64,000 nucleotides of DNA from Clostridia bacterium (GTDB lineage Bacteria; Bacillota; Clostridia; Oscillospirales; CAG-272), in NCBI GenBank assembly GCA_017472695.1, contig JAFUOQ010000014.1, positions 40,649-104,648 of the forward strand, given 5' to 3'. Numbering within the stretch: position 1 is the first letter of the stretch; each line of letters starts with the position of its first letter. The notes below the pieces were generated by a model. That model saw nothing but the letters and a program-made list of their open reading frames with translations. It had not been told where the DNA came from and ran no database searches. The translations under genes and the position numbers were made by a program. Shown piece by piece: positions 1 through 8,738 of the stretch.

Positions 1-2
1 GC

Positions 3-929
3 CGTAATCGTTTTGCTATTTGCTTGCGTGGTATTGCAAAGGGCGCAAAAAAGGTTGTGCTTATGCTCTCATATCCATCTGACGAGGTTGGTAACCATCT
101 AGTTTCTCTCGACGCACTTGACGAAAAGGGTGTTGACCCATACCGTGATGTCCTTGACCTCAAGAAATATCGTGAGCTTTTTGGATATGAAAAGCACACA
201 TTTACAGGCGTTGACTATGTTGAATATTATAAAGAGCTAATTACTGATTGTGGTGCAGAGGCAGAGATTATTTTCGCTAACGATCCACGCGCAGTTCTTA
301 ACTATACAAAAAATGTTATTACATGTGATATTCACTCAAGAGCTCGTTCAAAGAGACTTCTAAAGGCTGCTGGTGCTGAAAGAGTGTTCGGTCTTGACGA
401 GATTATGAATGCTCCAATCAATGGTAGTGGCTATAACGCTGATTATGGACTCCTTGGTTCAAACAAGGCAACAGAGGATCAAGTTAAGCTGTTCCCACGT
501 GATTGCCAACCAATTGTTGACGCAGTTCAAAAGAACATTTTTGAGGCAACAGGCAAGGTTGTTGAGGTTATGGTTTATGGTGATGGCGCGTTTAAGGATC
601 CAGTTGGTAAGATTTGGGAGCTTGCAGACCCAGTTGTTTCACCAGCTTACACACAAGGACTTGAAGGCACACCAAATGAGCTTAAGCTCAAATATTTAGC
701 AGATAACGAATTTGGAGGACTTTCAGGCGAAGCTCTCAAGGATGCAATTAAGGAAAAAATCAAGGCAAAGGATGACAACCTCGTTGGTAAAATGGCATCC
801 GAGGGTACAACTCCAAGACGCTTGACAGACCTTATCGGTTCACTATGTGATTTAACATCTGGCTCAGGCGACAAGGGAACACCTATCGTATTTATTCAAG
901 GTTATTTTGATAACTACACAGCAGAATAA
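3..929 (+). CDS. Coenzyme F420-0:L-glutamate ligase-like protein (5' partial)
   Basis: The reading frame is open from base 3, so the gene begins before the window. About 95 N-terminal residues appear to be missing, judging from a usual family length near 400 aa. It matches the F420_ligase family that is common in Clostridia. Recognisable stretches are SYPSDEVGNHLVSLDALDEK, VMVYGDGAFKDPVGKIWELADP and TPRRLTDLIGSLCDLTSGSG. The family adds glutamate to a cofactor or a related acid, but clostridial members usually occur without a known F420 pathway, so the real substrate is uncertain. The TTG at 24 is internal and should not be taken as the start. A terminator follows directly. Confidence 0.85.
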   Translation, partial: RNRFAICLRGIAKGAKKVVLMLSYPSDEVGNHLVSLDALDEKGVDPYRDVLDLKKYRELFGYEKHTFTGVDYVEYYKELITDCGAEAEIIFANDPRAVLNYTKNVITCDIHSRARSKRLLKAAGAERVFGLDEIMNAPINGSGYNADYGLLGSNKATEDQVKLFPRDCQPIVDAVQKNIFEATGKVVEVMVYGDGAFKDPVGKIWELADPVVSPAYTQGLEGTPNELKLKYLADNEFGGLSGEALKDAIKEKIKAKDDNLVGKMASEGTTPRRLTDLIGSLCDLTSGSGDKGTPIVFIQGYFDNYTAE

Positions 930-932
930 TTA

Positions 933-964
933 AAAAGGATTTGCGATTTCGCAAATCCTTTTTT
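933..964. terminator. Bidirectional terminator
   Basis: A perfect stem (AAAGGATTTGCG with CGCAAATCCTTT) is flanked by A and T runs. It separates the convergent ligase-like and GH106-like genes. Confidence 0.85.
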
Positions 965-967
965 GTC

Positions 968-3247
968 TTAGTAAATCCAGCTTATTTCATCAAACCCGAA
1001 AAACGTCTCACTTGTTGATGGAGTCCTGCGCCATTGGGATTGCTTTGCATTTTTGTCCCAATAGTCAACATCACCAAAAATTGGCCCTATGCTTGAAAAC
1101 TGTACTATTTTTAGTTCTATTTCCTTACCATAAAGCTCATTTTCAATGTTGAATATATATGGTGCGGTTATTTTTTCACCCAAAAGCTCGTCGCCAAGAT
1201 AGAGTAGTGTATATAGCTTTGTTCCTGAAAGCTCAACTCCCTTAACCCCTTGTGGCACTTTTATCCTTGCTGAAAATTCCACTTTTCCAAAATCATTGAA
1301 TTTTTCACCAGCTTGGTAAGTCTTTTTTCGTTTGGAAAGCTCTACGCCACAGGTATCTCCGTTTATAATGTTGGCAGAAAAATCGCCAATCACCATAGCA
1401 CTTGGCATATATTTCAAGTCGTTTTTACCTTCAATTATGATGCTTTTCGCCTTAACGCTTTGCATGTCCGTTATATTATAATGCTCACAAATGCCTTGTG
1501 GCAAAGGATTATAATCAAAGTTGAATTTAGGGCAAATACCGTCGATTTTTATGCTCGTGTTCTTGCGTACAGCAAAGCATATGTTAAATTCATCATTGGC
1601 ACAAACAAAAGCATCTTTGGAGTCATTTAGGTACATAAGACGCACAATGTTTGGGTTACAATAATTTACTTTGAAGGATGCATTTAAGCATTCTTTTTTT
1701 GTTATCAAATCGTTTTCGTCCGAGAGGGTAGCGTGTTCGCCTAAGTAAACAGCCTTGCCATCAATTATATAATTTCCTTTAGGAGCAAAAAGATTAAGTA
1801 TAATAGACGTTCCGCCAATAAAGCGCCTTCTAAATATGCCCTTAACAAAATTTCCGTCAATGTCGGTTATCGCATTTTTATCAAATGCTTTAATAGCATT
1901 TTCAAGGCTAATCGCTTCGCCGTTTAAGATAAGCTCAAGCTTGTCGCTAAGTTTAATTATAGGCGCGTCGGTTGGCACTTCGTCAGTTATATATTTCCAT
2001 TGAATTCCACGATATGAAAGTTCATTTATAAGCGAGAAAAGAATAGTCAAATCAAAATCGCGTGATGCATTTTTTAGGCTAATTTCAGTAGGAAATCTAA
2101 TATAAACATCAGGAATGTAATCCTTTTTGGCAAGATCACAAGCCACTTTGGCATCGTTTGATAAAAGACGCATACCACTAAAATCAGGCTGAGCCACCGC
2201 AAAATCGCTAAAGTAATCACAAACATGCATGTTTCCCGAAATGTCCATATGGGAAATCGCTAAGAAGTAGTGGTCGATTTTGTGACAAGCAGCCAAATAG
2301 AGCATACACTTTTTCTTTGTGTAGGACATATCACAAGGACCAAGGGCAAAAAGCTCTGCCATAGCCCCATTTTCTTTTGTGGCATATTCTATTCCACCTA
2401 AAAGTGCCATTAGTGTTCGATCCTCAAAGCAAGTGGCAATTTCGTCAATGCCAGGTAAAGCAAAGGCAGAAAGATTTTTCAAAAAATCTCCATTATATCT
2501 AACGGAATAAAACGGCTCATTGTCGCACATTAAATGCCCTGTCATTAAAATGCCGTGTGATTTGCACCAGCTTGAAATCTTATCTATATAAGCTTCTTTA
2601 AATCTAAGAGAGGCAAGATTCATTACATTTTTGCAAAAATTATCGTTTTGGGAATGTAAATCGTCAAAAAACTCCTTGCCATATACTTGTTTATAGTCAT
2701 TTTCCATTCCGTCATAATATGGCAAATAGCCGTTTTGCGCGCAATAGCCAATGGAGGGCTCATCGGTAAAAATACCCTTTATTACAGTGCCAAAATAATT
2801 GCCAAACCGCTTGTAATATTCCTCGTGAGTTAGAGAAATAAAGTAGTTAACCGCTTGGGGATTCATCAAGTCAGGGAAAAATTTTTCACCAAAAATATCG
2901 GAATTGTGCTTTGATTTACAGCTTATTTTGCCAATATCATCGCCATCAATTTTTATCGATTTTAAGCGAAAGCTTTCGTTCGCAGTAACCTTGCCCTTTG
3001 CATCTCCCGACGGCCAGTTAAAGTCATCATAAAGCCAAATTGACATCTTGAGCGTTTCGGCACTCTTTATAAAATTCCCAATAGCCTCAAACCATTCCTC
3101 ACTTAAATACTCAATTAAGCAACCTGAACGGGGATAAATCAGCACACTTTCAATGCCATTTTCTTTTAAACCATTTAAATATCTAAATATGTCATTTCTG
3201 CTTGGCTTGCCAACCAAGGCAGTCATTGTAATTAATGGGCTTTTCAT
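968..3247 (-). CDS. GH106-like glycoside hydrolase (rhamnosidase-related)
   Basis: A 759-aa protein with no signal peptide, so probably cytoplasmic. The N-terminal 70 residues (IESVLIYPRSGC, EYLSEEWFEAIG, MSIWLYDDFNWPSG) are typical of the TIM-barrel start of alpha-L-rhamnosidase-related GH106 proteins. IKGIFTDEPSIG is a likely barrel strand with acidic catalytic residues. The C-terminal 250 residues look like beta-sandwich, GH2-type sugar-binding domains. The start is supported by AAAGGATGGG upstream and a consensus promoter. It faces away from an ADP-ribosylglycohydrolase gene. Rhamnosidase activity is an inference from family resemblance; the exact CAZy family could differ. Confidence 0.75.
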   Translation of the reverse strand: MKSPLITMTALVGKPSRNDIFRYLNGLKENGIESVLIYPRSGCLIEYLSEEWFEAIGNFIKSAETLKMSIWLYDDFNWPSGDAKGKVTANESFRLKSIKIDGDDIGKISCKSKHNSDIFGEKFFPDLMNPQAVNYFISLTHEEYYKRFGNYFGTVIKGIFTDEPSIGYCAQNGYLPYYDGMENDYKQVYGKEFFDDLHSQNDNFCKNVMNLASLRFKEAYIDKISSWCKSHGILMTGHLMCDNEPFYSVRYNGDFLKNLSAFALPGIDEIATCFEDRTLMALLGGIEYATKENGAMAELFALGPCDMSYTKKKCMLYLAACHKIDHYFLAISHMDISGNMHVCDYFSDFAVAQPDFSGMRLLSNDAKVACDLAKKDYIPDVYIRFPTEISLKNASRDFDLTILFSLINELSYRGIQWKYITDEVPTDAPIIKLSDKLELILNGEAISLENAIKAFDKNAITDIDGNFVKGIFRRRFIGGTSIILNLFAPKGNYIIDGKAVYLGEHATLSDENDLITKKECLNASFKVNYCNPNIVRLMYLNDSKDAFVCANDEFNICFAVRKNTSIKIDGICPKFNFDYNPLPQGICEHYNITDMQSVKAKSIIIEGKNDLKYMPSAMVIGDFSANIINGDTCGVELSKRKKTYQAGEKFNDFGKVEFSARIKVPQGVKGVELSGTKLYTLLYLGDELLGEKITAPYIFNIENELYGKEIELKIVQFSSIGPIFGDVDYWDKNAKQSQWRRTPSTSETFFGFDEISWIY

Positions 3248-3283
3248 AATAGTCCCATCCTTTCGCTGGCTGTGTTTAATAGA

Positions 3284-3312
3284 ATTATATCATAGCTTAT
3301 ATAAATTTTCAA
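3284..3312 (-). promoter_or_regulatory. Sigma-A type promoter for the GH106-like gene
   Basis: On the minus strand, TTGAAA is followed after 17 nt by TATAAT. It is divergent from the promoter at 3331. Confidence 0.75.
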
Positions 3313-3330
3313 TAAAAAGCCCATATATAT

Positions 3331-3359
3331 TTGACATTTTAATACAAAAGTGATAAAAT
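3331..3359 (+). promoter_or_regulatory. Promoter for the ADP-ribosylglycohydrolase gene
   Basis: TTGACA is separated by 17 nt from TAAAAT, with the gene start 39 nt downstream. Confidence 0.75.
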
Positions 3360-3397
3360 TATTTTAATGAAAAATTATTAAACTGTGAGGGGATACT

Positions 3398-4777
3398 ATG
3401 CCAGGATACGCAAGCTATAAAACACTATATAAGGAAGAATACGATGCATTACGAGACGAGGGCTATGATGTTGAAAAATATGTTCAGCCAAGTCCAGATG
3501 CCGAGGGCTTTTTGCCTTTTCCAAATGAATGCGATAGCTATAATGAAGGCGAGAATAGAGAATTTTGGAAAAAGGCTTACTATAATTTAATTAAGGTAAG
3601 AGAAACACCAATAATTCATGGTTACCCATATGTTGAACCAAATGACTTTGATGAAATTATAAAAGAAGCTTCTCCTATGCCAAGTCTTGAACCACTTTCA
3701 GATGAGGAATATCAAAATAGACTAAAGGGTGCATTTCTTGGTAGATGTGCAGCCGTTATTTTAGGCAAGCCGCTTGAAATGGGTATGAATAAGGAAGAAA
3801 TTAGAGAATATCTAGAAAGCGTTGGCGAATACCCACTTAACGATTTTGTTTCTGCATACTCGGAAAAGCTAGATAAAAGACTTCGTGAGGACTGTATATA
3901 CTCAACTAAGGGAAATGTTAAGTTCGCACAGCCCGACGATGATATCAACTACACATTATTAGCATTGAACCTAGCAGAAACCCATCCAAATGGCTTTAAA
4001 AGAGCAGATGTTGGTTGGAACTGGCTTGATAATATTTCATATCATTGGTGCTGGTGTGCATCTCGCCAAGCCTACTATAATATGGTTTCACTTGATGACA
4101 CAAGGGATACTGACGAGCAAATTAATGAAATTCCATACAAGCTAAACCCTTGGAGAGAATGTATTGACGGTCAAATTCGTACTGATTTTTGGGGATATAT
4201 TCACCCAAGCGACCTTCTTTCCGCCGCTCGTGATGCGTATGTTGATTGCTCATTTAGCTTAACTAAAAACGGCATTTATGGTGGTATGTTTGTGGCAGGC
4301 GCAATAGCAGGCGCTATGTCAAAAAATCCAAGTGTTGATTTAATTATCAAATCAGGTCTTTCAGTAATTCCTAAAAAATCAAGACTTTATGAGGCAGTAA
4401 CACTAGTTTGCGCTTGGTGGGACGAATATAAGGATTGGGAAAAGGTAGCCGACAAGGTTTACGAAAAATATGGACATCTTCCATTTGCTGCAACCATAAA
4501 CAATATGGCAATGGTAACGCTTGGCATTGTTGCCGGTGAGCTTGACTATACAAAGAGCATAACAATTGCTACTATGTGTGGCATAGATACTGACTGTAAC
4601 GCAGGAACAGTTGGTAGTATAGTTGGAGCAGCCCTAGGAATTGATAATGTCCCAGCCCGTTGGTATGAGCCATTAAATGACACAATCAAAAGCACAGTTG
4701 CTGCATTTGGAGAGTGCAAAATTTCCGATATAGTTAGTAGAATAAGCACTATGAAAAATAAAGGCTATCATTCATAA
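3398..4777 (+). CDS. ADP-ribosylglycohydrolase family protein
   Basis: A 459-aa protein. Residues from about 105 match the ADP-ribosylglycohydrolase (DraG/ARH) fold: KGAFLGRCAAVILGKPLEMG, then QPDDDINYTLLAL, which supplies the metal-binding aspartates, and near the end GIDTDCNAGTVGSIVGAALG, the second metal-binding loop. The first 100 residues are an extension not seen in minimal members. The family hydrolyses ADP-ribosyl or related N-glycosidic bonds; distant members next to glycosidase genes may act on other glycosides, which fits this neighbourhood but is inference. GAGGGG lies 7 nt before the ATG. Confidence 0.88.
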   Translation: MPGYASYKTLYKEEYDALRDEGYDVEKYVQPSPDAEGFLPFPNECDSYNEGENREFWKKAYYNLIKVRETPIIHGYPYVEPNDFDEIIKEASPMPSLEPLSDEEYQNRLKGAFLGRCAAVILGKPLEMGMNKEEIREYLESVGEYPLNDFVSAYSEKLDKRLREDCIYSTKGNVKFAQPDDDINYTLLALNLAETHPNGFKRADVGWNWLDNISYHWCWCASRQAYYNMVSLDDTRDTDEQINEIPYKLNPWRECIDGQIRTDFWGYIHPSDLLSAARDAYVDCSFSLTKNGIYGGMFVAGAIAGAMSKNPSVDLIIKSGLSVIPKKSRLYEAVTLVCAWWDEYKDWEKVADKVYEKYGHLPFAATINNMAMVTLGIVAGELDYTKSITIATMCGIDTDCNAGTVGSIVGAALGIDNVPARWYEPLNDTIKSTVAAFGECKISDIVSRISTMKNKGYHS

Positions 4778-4810
4778 AATCGCACACTCCCTAAAGGATT
4801 TTAATAGAAA

Positions 4811-4836
4811 AAGCACGCATTTGCGTGCTTTTTTAT
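4811..4836. terminator. Bidirectional terminator
   Basis: AAAAGCACGCA pairs with TGCGTGCTTTT. It lies between convergent genes, and nearly the same hairpin recurs at 5419. Confidence 0.85.
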
Positions 4837-5321
4837 GTTGTCGTGCCAATTACTAAAACAAGAATAATGATTAAAAATATGATAACTCTAGATATAACAT
4901 AAGGAAGAATATATTTGCGTGATTCAAGTCTTTTGTATTTTGGCTTTGATAGTAGAGCAAAAATAATATATCCAACTGCACAAATTGAGCTAGTAATAGT
5001 TAGAGGTAGCAATTCAGAAATACTTCCAAATATTGCAAATGCAATTGTCATGCCTAAAAAGACCATAGCAACAATATACATCTTACGTGCAAATTTTAAT
5101 TCGAGCAGGCGTTTGCCCTCAATAGCTTCATCAGAAACTAATTCGTCCAAGCTTACATTAAAGGTTTTTGAAATCAGCTTTAAGCTGTCAATATTAGGGA
5201 AGCCCTTGTCAGTTTCCCATTTGGAAATCGCCCCTCTTGTAACATAGAGCTTAATTGCCAATTCCTCTTGAGTAAGTCCATTATCGATTCTTAATTTTTT
5301 AAGTTTTTCACCAAAGGTCAT
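4833..5321 (-). CDS. XRE-family regulator with C-terminal membrane segments
   Basis: 162 aa. Residues 1-65 are a Cro/C1-type helix-turn-helix (KLRIDNGLTQEELAIKLYVTRGAISKWE, split here only as a description of the helices; then FPNIDSLKLISKTFNVSLDEL). About four hydrophobic stretches follow from residue 78 (IVAMVFLGMTIAFAIFG, LLPLTITSSICAVGYIIF, VISRVIIFLIIILVLVI). This layout is common in Bacillota membrane-anchored XRE regulators. It lies in the gap between the ADP-ribosylglycohydrolase and the GH2/GH51 unit and may regulate either. Its leader shares 16 identical bases with that of the gene at 3398. Confidence 0.85.
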   Translation of the reverse strand: MTFGEKLKKLRIDNGLTQEELAIKLYVTRGAISKWETDKGFPNIDSLKLISKTFNVSLDELVSDEAIEGKRLLELKFARKMYIVAMVFLGMTIAFAIFGSISELLPLTITSSICAVGYIIFALLSKPKYKRLESRKYILPYVISRVIIFLIIILVLVIGTTT

Positions 5322-5418
5322 AGTATCCCCTCACTTTCTGGCTTTAGTTTACCATAAATGAGCCCAAATGTCACGAAACTTTTCGTTGCATCTGTGGAAA
5401 TGGCGTAACAAAACAAAT

Positions 5419-5446
5419 AAAAAGCACGCAATTGCGTGCTTTTTTA
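5419..5446. terminator. Bidirectional terminator
   Basis: AAAGCACGCA pairs with TGCGTGCTTT and is flanked by A and T runs. It ends the GH51-GH2 transcript on the minus strand. Confidence 0.85.
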
Positions 5447-7168
5447 TTATTCATTTGCAAACTTTTCGTATAGCTCTTTAATCTTAAAGAATGAAGCCTT
5501 TGGATTTCTATATTCGTCAAGAATTCCCTTGTTGTTGAAATAGCGAACACGATTAATTTCCATGGAATATGAGGTTCTAATATTTGCAAACTGCCAAATG
5601 TATGTTCCTCTCATGTAGTCTGTTTTGTGGAATAATTCGAGACAATATTCAAGTAAATCACTTTGATATTCCTCACTCCAACGAACTGTATCAAAATGAG
5701 AATGGAAGCCGGCAAGAGCAGCCGCACCGAATTCGCTCATAATTACAGGCTTGTCGCCCCAGCCCTTAGCTTGTCTGCGCTCACCAAACTCTTTAACAAA
5801 TCTGTCCCAGTCAGCTAAGCCACCAGTCCAACCATGATAATTGTACCAACCGTAATAAATATTGATACAAATAATATCATTATAATCCATGCAAAGGTCG
5901 TCAAATGGATGGTTAGATGCGTGAGTGATTAAACGATTGCCACCATTTTTGCGTAGATGCTCATAATATTGCTTTGTAAGGTCAATAGTGCAAGGGAAGG
6001 AGGTGCAAATTTCATTATGCATACCCCAAATTATAATTGATGGATGGTTGTAATAATCCCTTGTCATTTCCTTGTGCATTGCAAGGCCCTTTGCAACAAT
6101 GTCAGCGTCCTTTAATGCTTCCTCGCTAAAGCCACATCCCCACATAGGAATCTCACTCCAGAAAAGAATACCGCGTTCATCAAGCATATCAAGGAAAATC
6201 TTTGAGTTAGGGTAGTGTGAGCCACGAATAGTGTTACATCCCATTTCAACCATCAAATCAATGTCCTTTTTCATAAGCTTAGATGGGAATGCAAAGCCCC
6301 AGTCTGGGTGTTCCTCGTGTCTGTTTACACCAAGAAGCTCAATGCTCTTGCCATTTAAAAGAATGTTGTTATCCTTAACCTCAACATATCTGAAGCCAAC
6401 CTTGTCAATCAAATCATCTGTAGCAGTTGTTGCAGTTACTGTATAAAGATTTGGTGTGTCCATGTCCCAAAGAGAAACGTTTTCAATTACAACAGGTGTT
6501 GATTTAACTGTCATTTTCTCATAGCCCTCAAGGTAAACCATGTCAGTAAAAATAGGAAAGTCGCCCACCTTAACTGAAACAGGGGAGGAAAGAGCACTGG
6601 AGCTTGCATTGTATAGCTCAAGCTCACAGCTTACAGTTGCATTTTTTAAATCCTTTGATAATTCATAAACAATATGGTTTGTAAAAATTGAAATGCCATT
6701 TAATTCGTGAAGAGAAACATCTCTTGCAATACCACCATAGTTAAACCAGTCAGTATATCTTTGTGGGAATGACTTTTTGTCAATTCTACTGTCGGCGCGA
6801 ACAACCAAGGTATGCTCGCCACAGCTAATATCATTTACAACAAATCTAAAAGCTGTAAAAGCGCCATAGTGTGTGCCAATTTCTTTGCCATCAAGCCAAA
6901 CGGTAGCCGTTGTCATTACACTTTCAAATTCCAAAAGCAGAGTACCACCGTTGGTTATGAACTTCTTTTCATACCAGCCACAGCCCTCAAAGTTGAGTAA
7001 GCGTAGCTCGTTGTTCCAAACAGAAGGCACAATTACAGTGTCCCCACTTGGCAAGCCGTTTTGCCAGCCATTTTCCTCTCCGTTGTTGTCCTTGTCAACA
7101 AGGAATTTCCAAGCGCCACCTAAATCTATAACGTTTCTTTTTAAATGCTCATTAAATAATCTTTTCAT
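5447..7168 (-). CDS. GH2 beta-glucuronidase/beta-galactosidase type
   Basis: A 573-aa protein with the GH2 order: jelly-roll sugar-binding domain (1-165), immunoglobulin-like sandwich (to about 265), then TIM barrel. The acid/base is Glu386 in WGMHNEI and the nucleophile is Glu479 in VIMSEFGA. NRHEEHPDWGF and SHYPNSKIFLDMLDERGI are typical of the beta-glucuronidase branch, whose usual length is near 600 aa. No signal peptide is present, so it should act on imported sugars. It is translated from the same transcript as the GH51 gene, 14 nt downstream of it, with AGGGGA before the start. Galactosidase rather than glucuronidase activity cannot be excluded. Confidence 0.88.
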   Translation of the reverse strand: MKRLFNEHLKRNVIDLGGAWKFLVDKDNNGEENGWQNGLPSGDTVIVPSVWNNELRLLNFEGCGWYEKKFITNGGTLLLEFESVMTTATVWLDGKEIGTHYGAFTAFRFVVNDISCGEHTLVVRADSRIDKKSFPQRYTDWFNYGGIARDVSLHELNGISIFTNHIVYELSKDLKNATVSCELELYNASSSALSSPVSVKVGDFPIFTDMVYLEGYEKMTVKSTPVVIENVSLWDMDTPNLYTVTATTATDDLIDKVGFRYVEVKDNNILLNGKSIELLGVNRHEEHPDWGFAFPSKLMKKDIDLMVEMGCNTIRGSHYPNSKIFLDMLDERGILFWSEIPMWGCGFSEEALKDADIVAKGLAMHKEMTRDYYNHPSIIIWGMHNEICTSFPCTIDLTKQYYEHLRKNGGNRLITHASNHPFDDLCMDYNDIICINIYYGWYNYHGWTGGLADWDRFVKEFGERRQAKGWGDKPVIMSEFGAAALAGFHSHFDTVRWSEEYQSDLLEYCLELFHKTDYMRGTYIWQFANIRTSYSMEINRVRYFNNKGILDEYRNPKASFFKIKELYEKFANE

Positions 7169-7182
7169 AATTCATTCCCCTT

Positions 7183-8655
7183 TTATTTCTTGAAAATTAG
7201 CATATTCCAAGAATGCTTTTTTAAAATAATATCATTTTTAATATCACAATTTTGTGGTTTAATTCTTTCGTTTTCCTTGTCGTTTACTGTCTCAAGACTA
7301 TCACTATATAGCTCTATATGCTCAGAGAGGGAATAGCCATCGTAGCCATCGAGTGAAATATCAAGCTCAATATTTTTATCAAGTGAACGGTTTACCGCAA
7401 AAATAACAACCTTATCCTCATTTTCAATAACCGAAGTATATAGATAAGGTATGTCCCAACCCTCTTTTGACTTGTATGAGTCAACCTCGGCTACAGCTTT
7501 AAGTGCTTTGCCGTTTCCAAATAGAGAAGCATACATATAAGGATAAAAAATAGTTTGTCGCCAAGCCTTACCACCATTTTCGGTCATAATAGGAGCAATA
7601 ACATTGACAAGCTGTGCAAGACATGCAACCTTAACTCTGTCGCAGTTATTTTGTAAGGTCATTAGCATACAACCCACAAGCAAAGCATCCTCAAAATTGT
7701 ATTTTTCCTCGAGTAAGTGAGGTGCAATTTGCCATCTTTCTGCTGTTTTTTCCTCGTCCTTAGTTCTATACCAAACATTCCATTCGTCAAAGGAAAGATT
7801 TATAGTTTTGTCGCTGTTCTTTTTCGCCTTTATCTCGTCGCAAATTTGGGCGGTTTTCTTTATAAACCTGTCCATGTCCTCTGCGCGTGCTAAAAAATCA
7901 GCGGTGTTTTGTGCCTTGTTTCCGTAATAGCAATGCAAGGAAAGATAATCAACATAATCGTAGGTGTGGTCTAGCACCGTTCTTTCCCATTCGCCATACG
8001 TTGACATATTCGGGTCAGAGCTACCACAAGCCACAAGCTCAATAGATGGGTCAACCCATTTTAAAATCTTAGCCGTTTCGGTTGCCACCCTGCCATATTC
8101 CTCGGCGGTTTTATGGCAAATTTGCCAGTCCCCGTCCATTTCGTTGCCAAGACACCATAGCTTAAAGCCAAAGGGCTTATCAAAGCCGTTTTTACGACGC
8201 AAATTAGCGTAGTATGTATTTGTATCACTATTGCAATATTCGATTAAATTTCTTGCCTCGTCAGGTCCACGAGTGCCAAGATTAACCGCCATCATAACGT
8301 CAGTACCAGCTAAGCGTGCCCATTTTTGAAACTCGTCAATGCCAATCTCATTAGCTTCAACCGATAACCAAGCAAGCTCTAGCTTTCTTGGACGCTCACT
8401 CTTAGGACCAATTCCGTCCTCCCAGTTGTAGCCTGAAACAAAGTTGCCACCGGGGTAGCGCACAATAGGCACATTAAGCTCGTTTATAAGCTCCAAAACA
8501 TCATGCCTAAAGCCATTTTCATCTGCCGTATTATGTGTTGGCTCATATATTCCATTGTAAACAGCACGTCCTAAATGCTCAATAAACGAGCCATAAATGC
8601 GCCTGTCTATCTCGCAGACAATACTGTTTTTGTTAACACTAATTTTTGCTTTCAT
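7183..8655 (-). CDS. GH51 alpha-L-arabinofuranosidase
   Basis: 490 aa, close to the normal length of intracellular GH51 enzymes. IYGSFIEHLGRAVYNGIYEP near the N-terminus and VRYPGGNFVSGYNWEDGIGP are family signatures. The acid/base is Glu172 in WCLGNEMDG and the nucleophile is Glu291 in LSFDEWNVWY. The ATG at 8655 is chosen because GGAGGTG lies 4 nt before it; the longer frame starts inside this ribosome site at a TTG. It cleaves terminal arabinofuranose from arabino-oligosaccharides in the cytoplasm. It is first gene of a two-gene unit with the GH2 enzyme, under the promoter at 8681-8709. Confidence 0.93.
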   Translation of the reverse strand: MKAKISVNKNSIVCEIDRRIYGSFIEHLGRAVYNGIYEPTHNTADENGFRHDVLELINELNVPIVRYPGGNFVSGYNWEDGIGPKSERPRKLELAWLSVEANEIGIDEFQKWARLAGTDVMMAVNLGTRGPDEARNLIEYCNSDTNTYYANLRRKNGFDKPFGFKLWCLGNEMDGDWQICHKTAEEYGRVATETAKILKWVDPSIELVACGSSDPNMSTYGEWERTVLDHTYDYVDYLSLHCYYGNKAQNTADFLARAEDMDRFIKKTAQICDEIKAKKNSDKTINLSFDEWNVWYRTKDEEKTAERWQIAPHLLEEKYNFEDALLVGCMLMTLQNNCDRVKVACLAQLVNVIAPIMTENGGKAWRQTIFYPYMYASLFGNGKALKAVAEVDSYKSKEGWDIPYLYTSVIENEDKVVIFAVNRSLDKNIELDISLDGYDGYSLSEHIELYSDSLETVNDKENERIKPQNCDIKNDIILKKHSWNMLIFKK

Positions 8656-8680
8656 AAACACCTCCAAAAAGGTTATTTTT

Positions 8681-8709
8681 ATTTTATCATAGATAAAAAC
8701 AATTTACAA
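8681..8709 (-). promoter_or_regulatory. Promoter of the GH51-GH2 unit
   Basis: On the minus strand, TTGTAA is followed after 17 nt by TAAAAT, just upstream of the GH51 ribosome site. Confidence 0.65.
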
Positions 8710-8712
8710 GTA

Positions 8713-8738
8713 AAAAAAGACGCCAAGGGCGTCTTTTT
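8713..8738. terminator. Terminator after the beta-mannosidase gene
   Basis: AAAAAGACGCC pairs with GGCGTCTTTTT around a short loop. It overlaps the mannosidase stop codon and separates it from the GH51 promoter. Confidence 0.85.

Noticed and set aside
24-929. Complete gene starting at the TTG at 24
   Set aside because: The same frame is open to the window edge and encodes family-like residues (RNRFAICLRGIAKG), so the gene is truncated by the window.
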